From Henriciella sp. (GTDB taxonomy: Bacteria > Pseudomonadota > Alphaproteobacteria > Caulobacterales > Hyphomonadaceae): a DNA stretch of 64,000 nucleotides. Shown here piece by piece: positions 14,927 through 24,570 of this stretch (the first letter of the stretch is position 1; each line of letters starts with the position of its first letter). Under the pieces are notes generated by a model. It was not told where the DNA came from, made no database searches, and saw nothing but the letters and a program-made list of their open reading frames with translations. The position numbers were made by a program, and so were the translations under genes. Location: assembly GCF_029937755.1 (NCBI RefSeq), contig NZ_JAPYPG010000003.1, positions 372,001 to 436,000 on the forward strand. The letters run 5' to 3'.

Positions 14927-16435
14927 CTACTCGGCCGCAACGGCCGCACTTGCCGGATCATCAACATCGACCCCGCCCGTCTGGCGGCTGCGGAACACCA
15001 GAACGCCGTCTTCGAACTTTGCATGCCTGAGCGCAAAGATGTCCTTCACATAATTCTGATGAAGCCGCCACGGCATCCGGTCGCCCTGTTTCGGGAAATG
15101 TTCCATGGCGCGCGTCACATAGCCGGAGCTGAAATCCAGCCAGGGCTCGTCCCCTATAGGTTCTCCCGCTTCCGGCCGCACTTCGGCATAAGCCTTACGA
15201 TCCATGTATTTGAGCAACCGGGTCACAAAGTCGGCAGTAAGATCAGCCTTAAGCGTCCAGGATGCGTTCGTGTAGCCGAATGTAGAAACCAGGTTCGGGA
15301 TGTTCTCGAACATGACCCCACGATACCCATGGATCTCCGAAGGGTCGATCACGCTGCCATCGACAACGATTTCCATTCCCCCAAGAAAGACAAGTTTGAG
15401 CCCGGTCGCCGTGACGATGACGTCAGCATCGAGATGCTTGCCGCTCTTCAGCTGGATACCGGTCTCGTCAAAATGCTCGATGTGATCGGTCTCGACAGAT
15501 GCCGATCCCTCTTTGAGTGACTTGAAGAGGTCACTGTCCGGGACGAGGCAGAGACGCTGGTCCCATGGGTTGTAGCTTGGCGTGAAGTGGGTTTCGACAT
15601 CGAACTCCGGACCGAGTTCCTCCTGCGCCATACCGAGAATGCGTTCCTTGACCTTTTCAGGCCGCTTGCGGGCCATGTTGAAAAAGAACATCTGGAACAG
15701 GATGTTGCGCCACCGGGTCGCGCCATAGGCCCAGCTTTCCGGCAGCACTTTCCGCAAACGGTTGGCCAGCGCGTCTTCCGCCGGCCGCGACACCACATAA
15801 GTGGGTGAGCGCTGCAGCATCGTTACATGCTCGGCCTCATTCGCCATTTCCGGCACCAGGGTAACCGCCGTGGCGCCAGATCCGATAACAACGACTTTCT
15901 TGCCGGAATAATCGAGATCTTCCGGCCATTCCTGTGGATGCACGATCTTGCCCGCAAAAGCCTCTTCATTCGGGAAGTCCGGCCGGTGGCCGCCCTCATA
16001 GGAATAATAGCCCGAACACATGTAGAGGAAGTCGCAGGTCAGGCGGTGCATCTCACCGGTCTTTGCGTCTTCGGCCTCGACCGACCAGGTCGCCGTGTTC
16101 GAATCCCAGCTCGATCGCTTCACAAGATGGTTGAAGCGGATGTGCTGATCGATCCCGTTTTGCTCGGCCGTCTCGCGGACATATTTCAGGATGGACGGGC
16201 CATCGGCAATCGCCTTGCGTTCTTTCCAGGGTTTGAAGATGTAGCCGAGCGTATGCATGTCGCTATCGGACCGGATGCCGGGATAGCGAAACAGGTCCCA
16301 CGTCCCGCCAATCGCCTCGCGGCCTTCTAGAATGGCGTAGGACTTGCCGGGACACTTTTTCTGCAGGTGCCACGCAGCGCCGATGCCCGAAAGGCCGGCA
16401 CCAACAATCAGAACGTCGAAATGGGTCTCAGTCAT
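14927..16435 (-). CDS. Flavin-containing monooxygenase, Baeyer-Villiger type (EthA-like)
   Basis: A 502-residue FAD/NADPH monooxygenase. The FAD Rossmann motif is IVGAGLSGIG near the N-terminus and the NADPH motif is VVIGSGATAV. The Baeyer-Villiger fingerprint FxGxxxHxxxW(P) is seen as FAGKIVHPQEWP. GGTWDLFRYPGIRSDSDMHTLGY is the family's substrate/FAD region. Such enzymes insert oxygen beside a ketone carbon, or S-oxygenate, and EthA of Mycobacterium is the remembered relative. The start is at MTETHFD (16435), since the ten-residue extension is not conserved in type. It is monocistronic and follows the first RND operon on the same strand. The substrate is unknown; a steroid, alkane ketone or terpene is possible. 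Confidence 0.87.
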   Translation of the reverse strand: MTETHFDVLIVGAGLSGIGAAWHLQKKCPGKSYAILEGREAIGGTWDLFRYPGIRSDSDMHTLGYIFKPWKERKAIADGPSILKYVRETAEQNGIDQHIRFNHLVKRSSWDSNTATWSVEAEDAKTGEMHRLTCDFLYMCSGYYSYEGGHRPDFPNEEAFAGKIVHPQEWPEDLDYSGKKVVVIGSGATAVTLVPEMANEAEHVTMLQRSPTYVVSRPAEDALANRLRKVLPESWAYGATRWRNILFQMFFFNMARKRPEKVKERILGMAQEELGPEFDVETHFTPSYNPWDQRLCLVPDSDLFKSLKEGSASVETDHIEHFDETGIQLKSGKHLDADVIVTATGLKLVFLGGMEIVVDGSVIDPSEIHGYRGVMFENIPNLVSTFGYTNASWTLKADLTADFVTRLLKYMDRKAYAEVRPEAGEPIGDEPWLDFSSGYVTRAMEHFPKQGDRMPWRLHQNYVKDIFALRHAKFEDGVLVFRSRQTGGVDVDDPASAAVAAE

Positions 16436-16511
16436 GAAAGAAGAGAACACGCAATCGGCGCGCATGTCCAGATGACACCCGCGTCAACTTTTTCGATGTT
16501 CTTCGAATTTC

Positions 16512-17933
16512 CTAGCCTGAGGCCGCCGAAGCGTTCTCATCCGGCCAGGCGCCCAGCGCACGATAAAGCGCGATGATGTTCAGCCGGCGCTCGAGTTCGG
16601 CCTGGATGAGCTGTTGGCGCGCATCGTAATAAAGCCGCTGCGAATCGAGAACGGAAAGATAGTCATCGACCCCGACCTGAAAGCGCTCCTGCGACAGGTC
16701 CAGCGTGACCGAGGTGTCGTCGACAAGACGGGTCAGCGCATCGACGCGCTCATCGATCGTTCGTGCGATGGCAAGCGCATCGGCCGTGTCGCGGAAGGCG
16801 AACTGGATCGCCTGCTCATAGTTGGCAACGGCAATCTCACGCCGGGCCTGGCTAATCTCGAGATTGGACTGCCGGGCCCCACCATCGAAAATCGGCAACG
16901 AAACCGATGGGCCAAAGCTCCAGCCCGCCGTACCGTCGAACAGGTCGGCAAGGTCACTGGATGCGTACCCGACCGACCCCGTCAGCGATATGACCGGGAA
17001 GAAGGCCGCGCGGGCGGCACCGATATTGGCATTGGCTGCCATCAGCTGGCGTTCGGCCTGCTGCACGTCAGGCCGTTTCAGCAAGACGAGCGAAGACTGG
17101 CCGAGCGGGACGTCTCCGACAAGCGGGGCCGGTGATAGCTGGGCGGACTCATAGACACCGTCCGGCAAGTCGGTGCCGACAACGAGGCGCAGGGCATTCA
17201 GGTCCTGGTCGATGCGGGCCGCAAACTGGGCGGCCTGTGCGCGAGCCGTTTCGACACTGGCCGAGGCGCGGCGAACATCCAGTTCGGTCGCGACACCTGC
17301 GTTAAGCAATTCACTGGTAAGATCCAGCGACTCCGACTGCACTTCGACGGTGTCCTCAGCGAGCGCCAGCAGCGCCTTGTCAGCCGCAAGCTGCAACCAG
17401 AGCTCACCGACCGTGGCCGCGATGGAAATGCGGGCCGCCCGCTCGCCCTCTTCCGAGGCGAGGTAGGATTGCAGGGCCGCTTCATTGAGGTTCGCGACCC
17501 GGCCGAAGAGGTCAAGTTCATAGGCTGTCACGCCGATGCTTGCGGATGCGTTGTCGCCAAACCCACCGCTGGCACCGACAGCGCTGCCATCTTCAAAGGT
17601 TCCGCCTTCGGTGACCGAACCGCGAGCACTGACCGTCGGAAGACGCTGGGCCCGTGAAACACCATACTGGGCGCGGGCCAGCTGGACATTGGCGGCTGCG
17701 ATGCGAAGGTCGCGGTTCTCGTCAAGCGCCAGCCGGATCAGCTCCCGCAGCTTTTCGGCAGTGAACACCTCCTGCCAGACCAGGGGCTCCACCGTCTGCC
17801 CGCTGGCATCTGTTACCGGGAGGGCGTCAGGGATCGGCGCTTCGGGACGATCGTAAGGTTCCTCGATCGTCATGCAGGCCGAAAGCAGGAGTGCTGAGCC
17901 TGCGACCGCACTGAGGACTAGGTTGCGATTCAT
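16512..17933 (-). CDS. RND efflux outer membrane lipoprotein (NodT/OprM family)
   Basis: A 473-residue outer-membrane factor of a tripartite pump. The N-terminus is a lipoprotein signal with lipobox LLSAC. Two repeated OEP units follow, typified by LRELIRLALDENRDLRIAAANVQLARAQYGVSRAQRLPTVS and a second LLKRPDVQQAERQLMAANANIGAARAAFFPVISLTGSVG. The barrel strand segment LFDGTAGWSFGPSVSLPIFDGG is typical. The ATG overlaps the stop of the RND pump gene (ATGA), so translation is coupled. It is the last gene of the adaptor-pump-channel operon. Confidence 0.93.
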   Translation of the reverse strand: MNRNLVLSAVAGSALLLSACMTIEEPYDRPEAPIPDALPVTDASGQTVEPLVWQEVFTAEKLRELIRLALDENRDLRIAAANVQLARAQYGVSRAQRLPTVSARGSVTEGGTFEDGSAVGASGGFGDNASASIGVTAYELDLFGRVANLNEAALQSYLASEEGERAARISIAATVGELWLQLAADKALLALAEDTVEVQSESLDLTSELLNAGVATELDVRRASASVETARAQAAQFAARIDQDLNALRLVVGTDLPDGVYESAQLSPAPLVGDVPLGQSSLVLLKRPDVQQAERQLMAANANIGAARAAFFPVISLTGSVGYASSDLADLFDGTAGWSFGPSVSLPIFDGGARQSNLEISQARREIAVANYEQAIQFAFRDTADALAIARTIDERVDALTRLVDDTSVTLDLSQERFQVGVDDYLSVLDSQRLYYDARQQLIQAELERRLNIIALYRALGAWPDENASAASG

Positions 17934-20900
17934 GCCGTGGCCTCCGAAGCCTCGTGATTGGTTAGCGGGCGCCCGCCCGTCAGCTTGCGAACAAGAACGT
18001 AGAATAGCGGGGCAAAGAACAACCCAAACAGGACAGAAGTTATCATCCCGCCAACGACAGCCGTACCGATGGCAACCCGGCCAGCTGCACCGGCACCCGA
18101 GCTCAGTGCCAGCGGCAGCACGCCGAAGCCAAAGGCAAAACTGGTCATCATGATGGGGCGGAAACGCATGCGAACCGCTTCTTCCACCGCCTTGAGCAAT
18201 TCCACGCCCTGACGTTCCAGGTTACGAGCGAACTCGACGATCAGAATGGCATTCTTGGAGGCTAGGCCCACAGTCGTAAGCAGAGCCACCTGGAAGAAGA
18301 TGTCATTGTCGAGCCCGCGAAGGTGAGCCGCCAGAACGGCGCCGCCGACGCCAAGCGGCGCGGTCAGCAGCACCGCTACGGGTACAACCCAGCTTTCGTA
18401 GAGGGCCGCCAGGCAGAGGAAAACAAACAGCACGGACAGGATATAGAGAAGCGTGGCCTGATTGCCGGCTTCGCGTTCCTGCGCACTGATGCCGGCCCAT
18501 TCCATGTCGAAGTTGCCAGGCAATCCAGCGACAACCTCTTCCATCTTGCTCATTGCGACACCGGAGCTGACGCCCGGCGCCGCATTGCCCTGGATGTTGA
18601 CGGCAGGCAGGCCGTTGAAACGCTGAAGCTGCGGCGAACCATAGGTCCATTCCGACGAGGCGATTTCCTCGATCGGTGTCATGCCGCCATTGGCGTTACG
18701 AACGCGCCAGTCTCCGAGGTCATCGGGCTGCATGCGGGCATCCGAGAGTCCCTGAACATAGACCCGCTTGATCCGGCCCCGGTCGAGGAAGTCGTTTACA
18801 TAGGTGCCACCAAAGGCAACCGACAGCATGTTCGTGACATCGCTGACCGCAATGCCAAGGGCCTGCGCCTTCTGATAGTCGATGTCCACATTGAATTGAG
18901 GCCCATCCGACTGGCCATTCGGGCGAACGCCAGCGAGTTCGGCTTGCTGATTGGCTGTGCCAAGCAATTGCCCCTGCGCCTGCACGAGCGCGTCATGGCC
19001 TTCACCGCCTGCATCCTGCAGATACATATCGAAGCCAGCCGAATTACCGAGTTCAGAGATCGGCGGCGGGACAATGGCGAAGATCTGCGCATCTGTGTAA
19101 CCGCCGAAGCGGCCCGAGACAGCATTTGCAATCTCGCTTGCCCCCTGCCCCGGTTCAGTCCGCTCTGACCAGTCCGCAAGTGCGCCAAATGCGATACCGT
19201 TATTCTGGGCCCGCCCGGCGAAGCTGAACCCGGAGAGGGTGAAGAGGCCCTCCATGCTGTCGCCGTGCGTGTCAAAGTAATAGGCGTTGACGTCTTCCAT
19301 CACGGCGGCGGTCCGCTCGAGGCTGGAGCCGGCGGGCAGCTGGACCAGCGTAATCACCCGGCCTTGGTCTTCCTGCGGCAGGAAGGAGGTGGGCAGGCGG
19401 ACGAAGCCGACACCAACCAGCGCGACGATCACGAGGAACACGCCGACGAAGAGCCACCGGCGGCGAAGAACGCGGTCGACGATGGACTCATAGCCGGAAC
19501 GGACGCGGTCGAAGTTCCGGTTGAAGAACGCCGCCGGAGCACCGAGAACGCCTCCCGAAGACGCGTGGCCATTCGACTTCAGTATCGTCGCGCAGAGGGC
19601 CGGCGAAAGCACCAGCGCCACCACGACCGACAGCGCCATGGCCGAGACAATGGTCACCGAGAACTGGCGATAGATCAGGCCAGCAGAACCAGGGAAGAAG
19701 GCCATCGGGATGAAAACCGCCGAGAGCACGGTCGCGATACCGACCAGGGCGCCGGTAATCTGCTTCATGGATTTGCGCGTCGCCTCGCGAGGCGGGAGCC
19801 CCTCTTCCGACATCACGCGTTCCACGTTCTCCACCACGACAATGGCGTCATCGACCAGCAGACCGATGGCGAGGACCATGGCGAACATGGTGAGCGTATT
19901 GATCGAGAAACCGAGCGCCAGAAGCACGACGAGCGTACCAAGCAGCACGACCGGCACGGCAATCATCGGAATGAAGGAGGCGCGCAGGCTCTGCAGGAAG
20001 ACGAGGATGACAAGGAAGACGAGGATGACGGCTTCGATGAGCGTCTTCTGCACTTCGTGGATCGATGTTTCGATGAAGGGTGTCGAATCCACCGGGAAGG
20101 CATAGGCCATGTCCGCTGGAAAGTTCGCGGCGAGTTCCGTGACCCGTTGCTTGACGGCTTCCGACGTATCCAGCGCATTCGCCCCTGTCGCCAGCGATAC
20201 GCCAAAGCCGGAGGCGGGTTTGCCATTGAACCGGGAGACGAAGGAATAGTCTTCGGCGCCTATCTCCACCCGCCCAATATCCTCAAGCCGGACCGAACCG
20301 CCCTCTTGCGTTGTCTTGATAAGGAGCTGACGGAACTCGTCAGGTGTCGACAGGAGCGACTGGAGGGTGATCGTTGCAGTAATCTCCTGGCCTTCAACGG
20401 CCGGCGTGCCACCAAGCGCGCCCGCGGAGACCTGCGTATTCTGCGCGCGGATGGCCGCCACCACGTCGGACGCAACGAGGTTGTATTGCGAAAGCTTGTC
20501 GGGATCGAGCCAGACACGCATCGCATATTGTGAGCCGAACTGCTGGACCTGCCCGACCCCGTCCACGCGACTGATGGAGTCGTACATGTTGGAGCGGATA
20601 TAGTCGCCGAGGTCTGTCTGGTCGAAAGTGCCATCCGGCGAATAGATTGCCGTGATCAGCAGGAAGTTGTTGCCGGCCTTGTTGACCACAACGCCCTGAC
20701 GCTGCACCGGCTCCGGCAGGAGCGGCGTGGCCAGGGACAGCTTGTTCTGGACCTGCACCTGCGCAATGTCCGGGTCTGTCCCCGTCTCGAATGTGAGCGT
20801 GATCTGGCTGGTGCCCGCAGAGCTGGACGTCGAGGAGATATAGTCGAGGCCATCGAGCCCCGTCATCTGTTGCTCGATAACCTGCGTGACTGAGTCTTCC

Positions 20901-21070
20901 ACCGCCTTCGCGGACGCGCCGGGATAGTTCGCGCTGACCGAGATCGTGGTCGGTGCAATGTCCGGATATTGCGAGACCGGGAGCGCGCGAAGCGACATCA
21001 CGCCTGCCACCATAATGACAATGGCGATCACCCAGGCGAAAACCGGCCTGTCGATAAAGAAGTTTGCCAT
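17930..21070 (-). CDS. RND multidrug efflux permease (HAE1 / AcrB-MexB family)
   Basis: A 1046-residue inner-membrane proton/drug antiporter, close to the family length of about 1050. It starts MANFFIDRPVFAWVIAIVIMVAG, has the porter-domain segment YPDIAPTTISVSANYPGASA, and carries in helix 4 the proton-relay acids in GLLVDDAIVVVENVER. It ends with the typical AILIVEFARNLERQG and MTSFAFGFGVLPLALSSGAGA segments. All motifs look intact. It lies between the adaptor (12-base gap) and the outer-membrane channel (4-base overlap). It is expected to export hydrophobic drugs, bile-salt-like or lipid compounds, under control of the divergent TetR gene. Confidence 0.96.
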   Translation of the reverse strand: MANFFIDRPVFAWVIAIVIMVAGVMSLRALPVSQYPDIAPTTISVSANYPGASAKAVEDSVTQVIEQQMTGLDGLDYISSTSSSAGTSQITLTFETGTDPDIAQVQVQNKLSLATPLLPEPVQRQGVVVNKAGNNFLLITAIYSPDGTFDQTDLGDYIRSNMYDSISRVDGVGQVQQFGSQYAMRVWLDPDKLSQYNLVASDVVAAIRAQNTQVSAGALGGTPAVEGQEITATITLQSLLSTPDEFRQLLIKTTQEGGSVRLEDIGRVEIGAEDYSFVSRFNGKPASGFGVSLATGANALDTSEAVKQRVTELAANFPADMAYAFPVDSTPFIETSIHEVQKTLIEAVILVFLVILVFLQSLRASFIPMIAVPVVLLGTLVVLLALGFSINTLTMFAMVLAIGLLVDDAIVVVENVERVMSEEGLPPREATRKSMKQITGALVGIATVLSAVFIPMAFFPGSAGLIYRQFSVTIVSAMALSVVVALVLSPALCATILKSNGHASSGGVLGAPAAFFNRNFDRVRSGYESIVDRVLRRRWLFVGVFLVIVALVGVGFVRLPTSFLPQEDQGRVITLVQLPAGSSLERTAAVMEDVNAYYFDTHGDSMEGLFTLSGFSFAGRAQNNGIAFGALADWSERTEPGQGASEIANAVSGRFGGYTDAQIFAIVPPPISELGNSAGFDMYLQDAGGEGHDALVQAQGQLLGTANQQAELAGVRPNGQSDGPQFNVDIDYQKAQALGIAVSDVTNMLSVAFGGTYVNDFLDRGRIKRVYVQGLSDARMQPDDLGDWRVRNANGGMTPIEEIASSEWTYGSPQLQRFNGLPAVNIQGNAAPGVSSGVAMSKMEEVVAGLPGNFDMEWAGISAQEREAGNQATLLYILSVLFVFLCLAALYESWVVPVAVLLTAPLGVGGAVLAAHLRGLDNDIFFQVALLTTVGLASKNAILIVEFARNLERQGVELLKAVEEAVRMRFRPIMMTSFAFGFGVLPLALSSGAGAAGRVAIGTAVVGGMITSVLFGLFFAPLFYVLVRKLTGGRPLTNHEASEATA

Positions 21071-21082
21071 GTGAGAAGCCTG

Positions 21083-22318
21083 TTATTCCGGCGTTACCGT
21101 AGAGCGATCGCTCTTCATCGCCGTCATGTTCGCCGGATCGGCAGTGATGGCATTGACCGGCGCCCCGGCACGGAGCTGCTGGAAGCCAGAGATGATCACC
21201 TGCTGACCGGCCTCAAGACCGCCATTCACGATCCAGTCAGAGCCTTGCGCAGATTCGATGCTTAGCATGGCCTGCTTTGCCGTGCCTTCATCGCTGACGA
21301 CGTAGACAAAAGGCTCGCCCTTTGGCGTACGCTGCACGGCCCGTTGCGGGACAAGAAACGCATTTTCATACGTGCCCGCCGAGAACTCGGCCTTCAGGAA
21401 CATGCCCGGCAGGATCAACCCATCGGGATTGGGCAGCTGGGCCCGGATGATGACCGTTCCGGCCTCCTCGTCGACGCTGACTTCACTGAACTCGAGACTG
21501 CCGCGAAGCGGATATTCCTGGCCGCTCTCGAAACGGACCGTCACCGGCACGCCATCTGCCTCACCCGTGGAGCGGATCTTGCCGGCAGCGATATCCTGGC
21601 GCCAGTTCAGCACCTCCGAGCTTGCCGCCGTCATGTCGATATAAATCGGGTCCAGCTGAAGCACGCGGGCGAGTGGCTGCGCCTGATTGGCTGTCACGAG
21701 CGCACCCTGAGTGAAGTTGGACCGGCCAATCTGGCCGTCAATCGGCGCGCGGATCATGGTGCGGGCCAGGTCGATCCGGGCACGCTCCAGTGCGGCGCGC
21801 TGAATGCCGACTTCAGCTTCAGCTTCCTTCGCCGAGGCAACCGCCTCGTCATAGGCCTGCTGGCTGACGGCATTGATATTGGCAAGCCGCTCGAAACGCT
21901 TGGCTGTCTCGCCGGCGGTCGCCGCCGTTGCTTCAGCCCGGGCGAGCGAGGCGCGCGCGCTCTCGACAGCAGAGGCATATTCTGAAGCCTCGATCTGGTA
22001 GAGCGGCTCACCGGCCTCGACCTGCTGGCCTTCGGTGAAGAGCCGCTTCTCGATCAGGCCAGAGACCTGCGGGCGGATTTCAGCTTCGGCGAAAGGCGTG
22101 GCGCGCGCCGGGAGGGAGCGCACGCTGCTGACAGCGGTGGGTTCGACCGTGATGGTCTCGACGCGGGCCGCCTGTTGCTGCATCTGTTGCTGTTGCGGGC
22201 CTTCGGCCTGACTGGCATCTTCAGATCCACAGGCAGCAAGCGCCAGAAGACTGACGGTTGCCACAGCGGCCACAATGCCACTGCGCCGGAAAGTAAGGGA
22301 GGAAATCGGAGCGGCCAT
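21083..22318 (-). CDS. RND efflux periplasmic adaptor (membrane fusion protein, AcrA-like)
   Basis: A 411-residue adaptor lipoprotein. The lipobox is LLALAAC, followed by a Gln-rich segment (PQQQQMQQQAAR), then the lipoyl half-motifs (LPARATPFAEAEIRPQVSGLI and IRAPIDGQIGRSNFTQGALV), an alpha-hairpin with VESARASLARAEATAATAGETAKRFE, and beta-barrel and MP domains. The start at 22318 (MAAPISSL) follows a GAAGGA ribosome-binding site; an upstream ATG at 22369 lies inside an operator-like palindrome and is less likely. First gene of the operon, divergent from a TetR regulator. Confidence 0.93.
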   Translation of the reverse strand: MAAPISSLTFRRSGIVAAVATVSLLALAACGSEDASQAEGPQQQQMQQQAARVETITVEPTAVSSVRSLPARATPFAEAEIRPQVSGLIEKRLFTEGQQVEAGEPLYQIEASEYASAVESARASLARAEATAATAGETAKRFERLANINAVSQQAYDEAVASAKEAEAEVGIQRAALERARIDLARTMIRAPIDGQIGRSNFTQGALVTANQAQPLARVLQLDPIYIDMTAASSEVLNWRQDIAAGKIRSTGEADGVPVTVRFESGQEYPLRGSLEFSEVSVDEEAGTVIIRAQLPNPDGLILPGMFLKAEFSAGTYENAFLVPQRAVQRTPKGEPFVYVVSDEGTAKQAMLSIESAQGSDWIVNGGLEAGQQVIISGFQQLRAGAPVNAITADPANMTAMKSDRSTVTPE

Positions 22319-22367
22319 TCTTGGTCCTTCTCGGGGGACGTGCTGTCTGATTGGTCTTGATATCAGC

Positions 22368-22399
22368 ACGAATTCGTTTAGTTAGAATGAACGTTCTAT
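22368..22399. promoter_or_regulatory. Operator candidates between the RND operon and its TetR gene
   Basis: Two palindromes lie side by side: ACGAATTCGT, perfect over 10 bases (22368-22377), and TAGAATGAACGTTCTA, whose outer five bases pair (22384-22399). They sit in the divergent promoter region between the adaptor gene and the TetR gene, as expected for an AcrR/TtgR-type repressor site. Confidence 0.5.
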
Positions 22400-23055
22400 C
22401 TATTGCTGCGCCGCACCAAGTCAAGGGTTTGAAATTGAATTCAGTGCAAAATAATTCCGTAGCGACAACCGGCAGTGAAAAGCGCCGCGCCCAGCGCATT
22501 GATCAGGTGCTCGACGCGGCCTCAGACTGCTTTGTGGAGTTCGGCTTTCACGGCGCCGGAATGGCCAAGATCGCCAAGCGCGCCGGAATGAGTGTCGGTC
22601 ACATCTATCACTACTTCGAGAGCAAGGAAGCCATTATTGCGGCGATCGTCGACCGTGAGTCCGACGCCGCAGCCGAACGCTTTGCCGAACTGGAATCCAT
22701 TCCCAAGGAAGAGCTGGTCCACGTCATGGCCGAAAGGGCCAGAGACATGGTGGAGTCCAAAGCCGATGCGTTCCAGTCAGCCCTGAATCTCGAAATCCTT
22801 GCCGAGAGCCAGCGCAATCCTCAGATCGCCTGCATCCTGCATCGCCAGGATGAAAAGGTGCGGGGGAAGTTCAAGTCGATCATCGCCGATAAACTTGGCC
22901 TGCCGGAAGCCGACGCTCGCACAGAAGTCATACTTTCGCTGTTTGGTGGCCTGGCAACACGCATTGTGCGTCATCCTGAAATCGAACGGGAAATGCTGAT
23001 CCCGCTGCTGAAACAGATCATGCGGCAAATTCTTCAAGACCACGCCAAAGACTGA
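22387..23055 (+). CDS. TetR/AcrR-family repressor, probable regulator of the adjacent RND pump
   Basis: The DNA-binding domain is clear: RRAQRIDQVLDAASDCFVEFGFHGAGMAKIAKRAGMSVGHIYHYFESKEAIIAAI, a classical TetR helix-turn-helix. A ligand-binding domain of about 150 residues follows. The start is uncertain. The ATG at 22387 lies inside an operator-like repeat and gives 222 residues with a long unconserved leader; in-frame TTG or GTG codons at 22429-22444 would give a more usual N-terminus. Divergent arrangement with the adaptor gene argues that it represses the pump operon and itself, with release by pump substrates. Confidence 0.88.
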   Translation: MNVLSIAAPHQVKGLKLNSVQNNSVATTGSEKRRAQRIDQVLDAASDCFVEFGFHGAGMAKIAKRAGMSVGHIYHYFESKEAIIAAIVDRESDAAAERFAELESIPKEELVHVMAERARDMVESKADAFQSALNLEILAESQRNPQIACILHRQDEKVRGKFKSIIADKLGLPEADARTEVILSLFGGLATRIVRHPEIEREMLIPLLKQIMRQILQDHAKD

Positions 23056-23122
23056 ACAACGGAAACTGCTGAACTTTCTCGCCGCTTGTGCGCTCATTCA
23101 ACATACAGCGTGGAGGCCAGAC

Positions 23123-23746
23123 TTGTCGGAAGTTTCGCGGAACGACCCGCTCGAGAACGTGCTCGAAAGCGCCATTGAGGACATTGAGGGCGACAAGGTC
23201 ACATTTGGTGACGTGCTCGAATTGTTTGGTGACCGCTCCTTCGGACCGATTGTCGCCTTTCTCGGGTTGCTCGTGGTCCTGCCGCCCCTCGGCGCGGTTC
23301 CAATTCTGCCGGTCATTGTCGGCTTTGTGATCATCCTTTTCAGCACGCAGATCCTCTTCGGGGCAAAGCATATCTGGGTGCCGGGCTTCATCGCCAAGCG
23401 ATCCATTTCCAAGAAACAGCTGAAGGAAGCCGACAAGCGCGCCAAGCCGTGGCTGAAGCGGATTGACCGCCTGATTTCAGAGCGCATGCGCTTCCTGACA
23501 GGCCGCTGGTCGATCTATCTCGCGGCAATCCTGGTAACCTTTCTTGCCCTGACAATGATCCCGCTCGAAGTCGTGCCCTTCGCGGTCGCCGCTCCAGGCG
23601 TGGCTATTGTCCTGTTCGGACTTGCCTTCATGGCCCGTGACGGCGTGTTGATGCTTCTCGGCTATCTCGCCTCGATTGGCGCCATCACGGTCACGATCCT
23701 TTTCGTGCCCTGGCAGATGTTTCTCGGTGGCGGAAGCGGAGGCTAA
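23123..23746 (+). CDS. ExoD-family membrane protein (exopolysaccharide synthesis-associated)
   Basis: A 207-residue protein. The N-terminal part LENVLESAIEDIEGDKVTFGDVLELFGDRSFGPIVAFLGLLVVLPPLGAVPILPVIVGFVIILFSTQI matches the ExoD family start, with two hydrophobic hairpins. Two further hydrophobic segments lie at the C-terminus. The start codon is TTG at 23123, supported by a GGAGG ribosome-binding site eight bases upstream. ExoD of Sinorhizobium affects exopolysaccharide and alkali tolerance; its molecular role is unknown. It follows the TetR gene by 67 bases and may be cotranscribed. The C-terminus is a glycine-rich tail (GGGSGG). Confidence 0.85.
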   Translation: MSEVSRNDPLENVLESAIEDIEGDKVTFGDVLELFGDRSFGPIVAFLGLLVVLPPLGAVPILPVIVGFVIILFSTQILFGAKHIWVPGFIAKRSISKKQLKEADKRAKPWLKRIDRLISERMRFLTGRWSIYLAAILVTFLALTMIPLEVVPFAVAAPGVAIVLFGLAFMARDGVLMLLGYLASIGAITVTILFVPWQMFLGGGSGG

Positions 23747-23758
23747 GGCGGAAGGGTC

Positions 23759-24379
23759 TCAGCTCGTCGCGCGTTCCCGTATGAGGTGCCCGAACATCTT
23801 CTCGACCTCATCGACAACGGCAATCGCCTCACCGATCAGATCGATATCGTCTTCCACCTCGAAGCGCCGCAAGACATAGCTTGAGCCGGCCAGCAGCATC
23901 CCGGCCACCAGGCGCGGCTTGCCCGGTCCGACCGGCGACATGCCGAAATCTTCAGCCAGCGATTCACATAGGAGGTCTTCATACTGGGCCCTGATCGTCG
24001 AAAGCTGTCCCAGGATCGGTGGGTTGGCATGGCGCACAGTGATGTAACGGCGATAGCCATCCCCTCCATCCGAGGTCAGGTGACGAAACGTGACCTCCAA
24101 CCAACCCCGCCAGAACTCGAAGGTGTTTTCCGTGCGGGACGGATTGCTGATCGTGTCGCTGAACCGCTGAAACCAGCTCCAGTCGCTTGAACTGGCCAGC
24201 TCCTGCTTGTTTGCAAAATGGCGATAGAGCGTCTGGACATGGACCCCGGCCGCTTCGGCGATCTCCTCCAGCGTGGTCGCCTCATAGCCTTTGCGGTACA
24301 GGATTTCCTGAGCCGCACGGACGATCTTCTTGCGGGTCTCGGCCTTGCGCTTTGTCCGCAAGGGATATTTTGAACTCAT
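23759..24379 (-). CDS. TetR-family transcriptional regulator
   Basis: A 206-residue TetR regulator. The helix-turn-helix is in RKKIVRAAQEILYRKGYEATTLEEIAEAAGVHVQTLYRHFANKQEL. The start at MSSKYPLRTKRK (24379) follows GGGGAG, and the preceding in-frame extension lacks support. The C-terminal ligand domain has no recognisable subfamily motif to me. It is divergent from the nepR-like gene and the ectoine operon, so it could control either, or itself. In the known ectoine clusters the regulator is usually a MocR-type EnuR or an AsnC-type DoeX, and neither is seen here. Confidence 0.87.
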   Translation of the reverse strand: MSSKYPLRTKRKAETRKKIVRAAQEILYRKGYEATTLEEIAEAAGVHVQTLYRHFANKQELASSSDWSWFQRFSDTISNPSRTENTFEFWRGWLEVTFRHLTSDGGDGYRRYITVRHANPPILGQLSTIRAQYEDLLCESLAEDFGMSPVGPGKPRLVAGMLLAGSSYVLRRFEVEDDIDLIGEAIAVVDEVEKMFGHLIRERATS

Positions 24380-24520
24380 CGACACTCTCCCCTCGCAACC
24401 TTCGAAGGTTTCTCTCCTAAGGTCAATCATGCCGCCTGCGCGCAGGGCCATGAGACCTACAGGTTCAGCCAGACCTTAATCACAGGGAGCGTTCTATTAA
24501 CCACTCGCACAGCACGTTTC

Positions 24521-24545
24521 GGAACGGTTTGTCAGTCAATCAGTT
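24521..24545 (+). promoter_or_regulatory. General-stress (EcfG-type) promoter upstream of the nepR-like gene
   Basis: GGAAC, 17 bases, GTT: this matches the alphaproteobacterial sigma-EcfG consensus (GGAAC-N16/17-GTT class). It ends 25 bases before the ATG of the NepR-like protein, fitting the usual autoregulation of the anti-sigma factor gene. Confidence 0.65.
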
Positions 24546-24570
24546 AGTTGGGTGAACTGAGAGTTTGATC

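Noticed and set aside
19265-20533. Long plus-strand open frame opposite the RND pump gene
   Set aside because: It has the composition of a high-GC antisense shadow (many His, Arg, Asp) with no domain motif or ribosome-binding site; the pump on the other strand is unambiguous.
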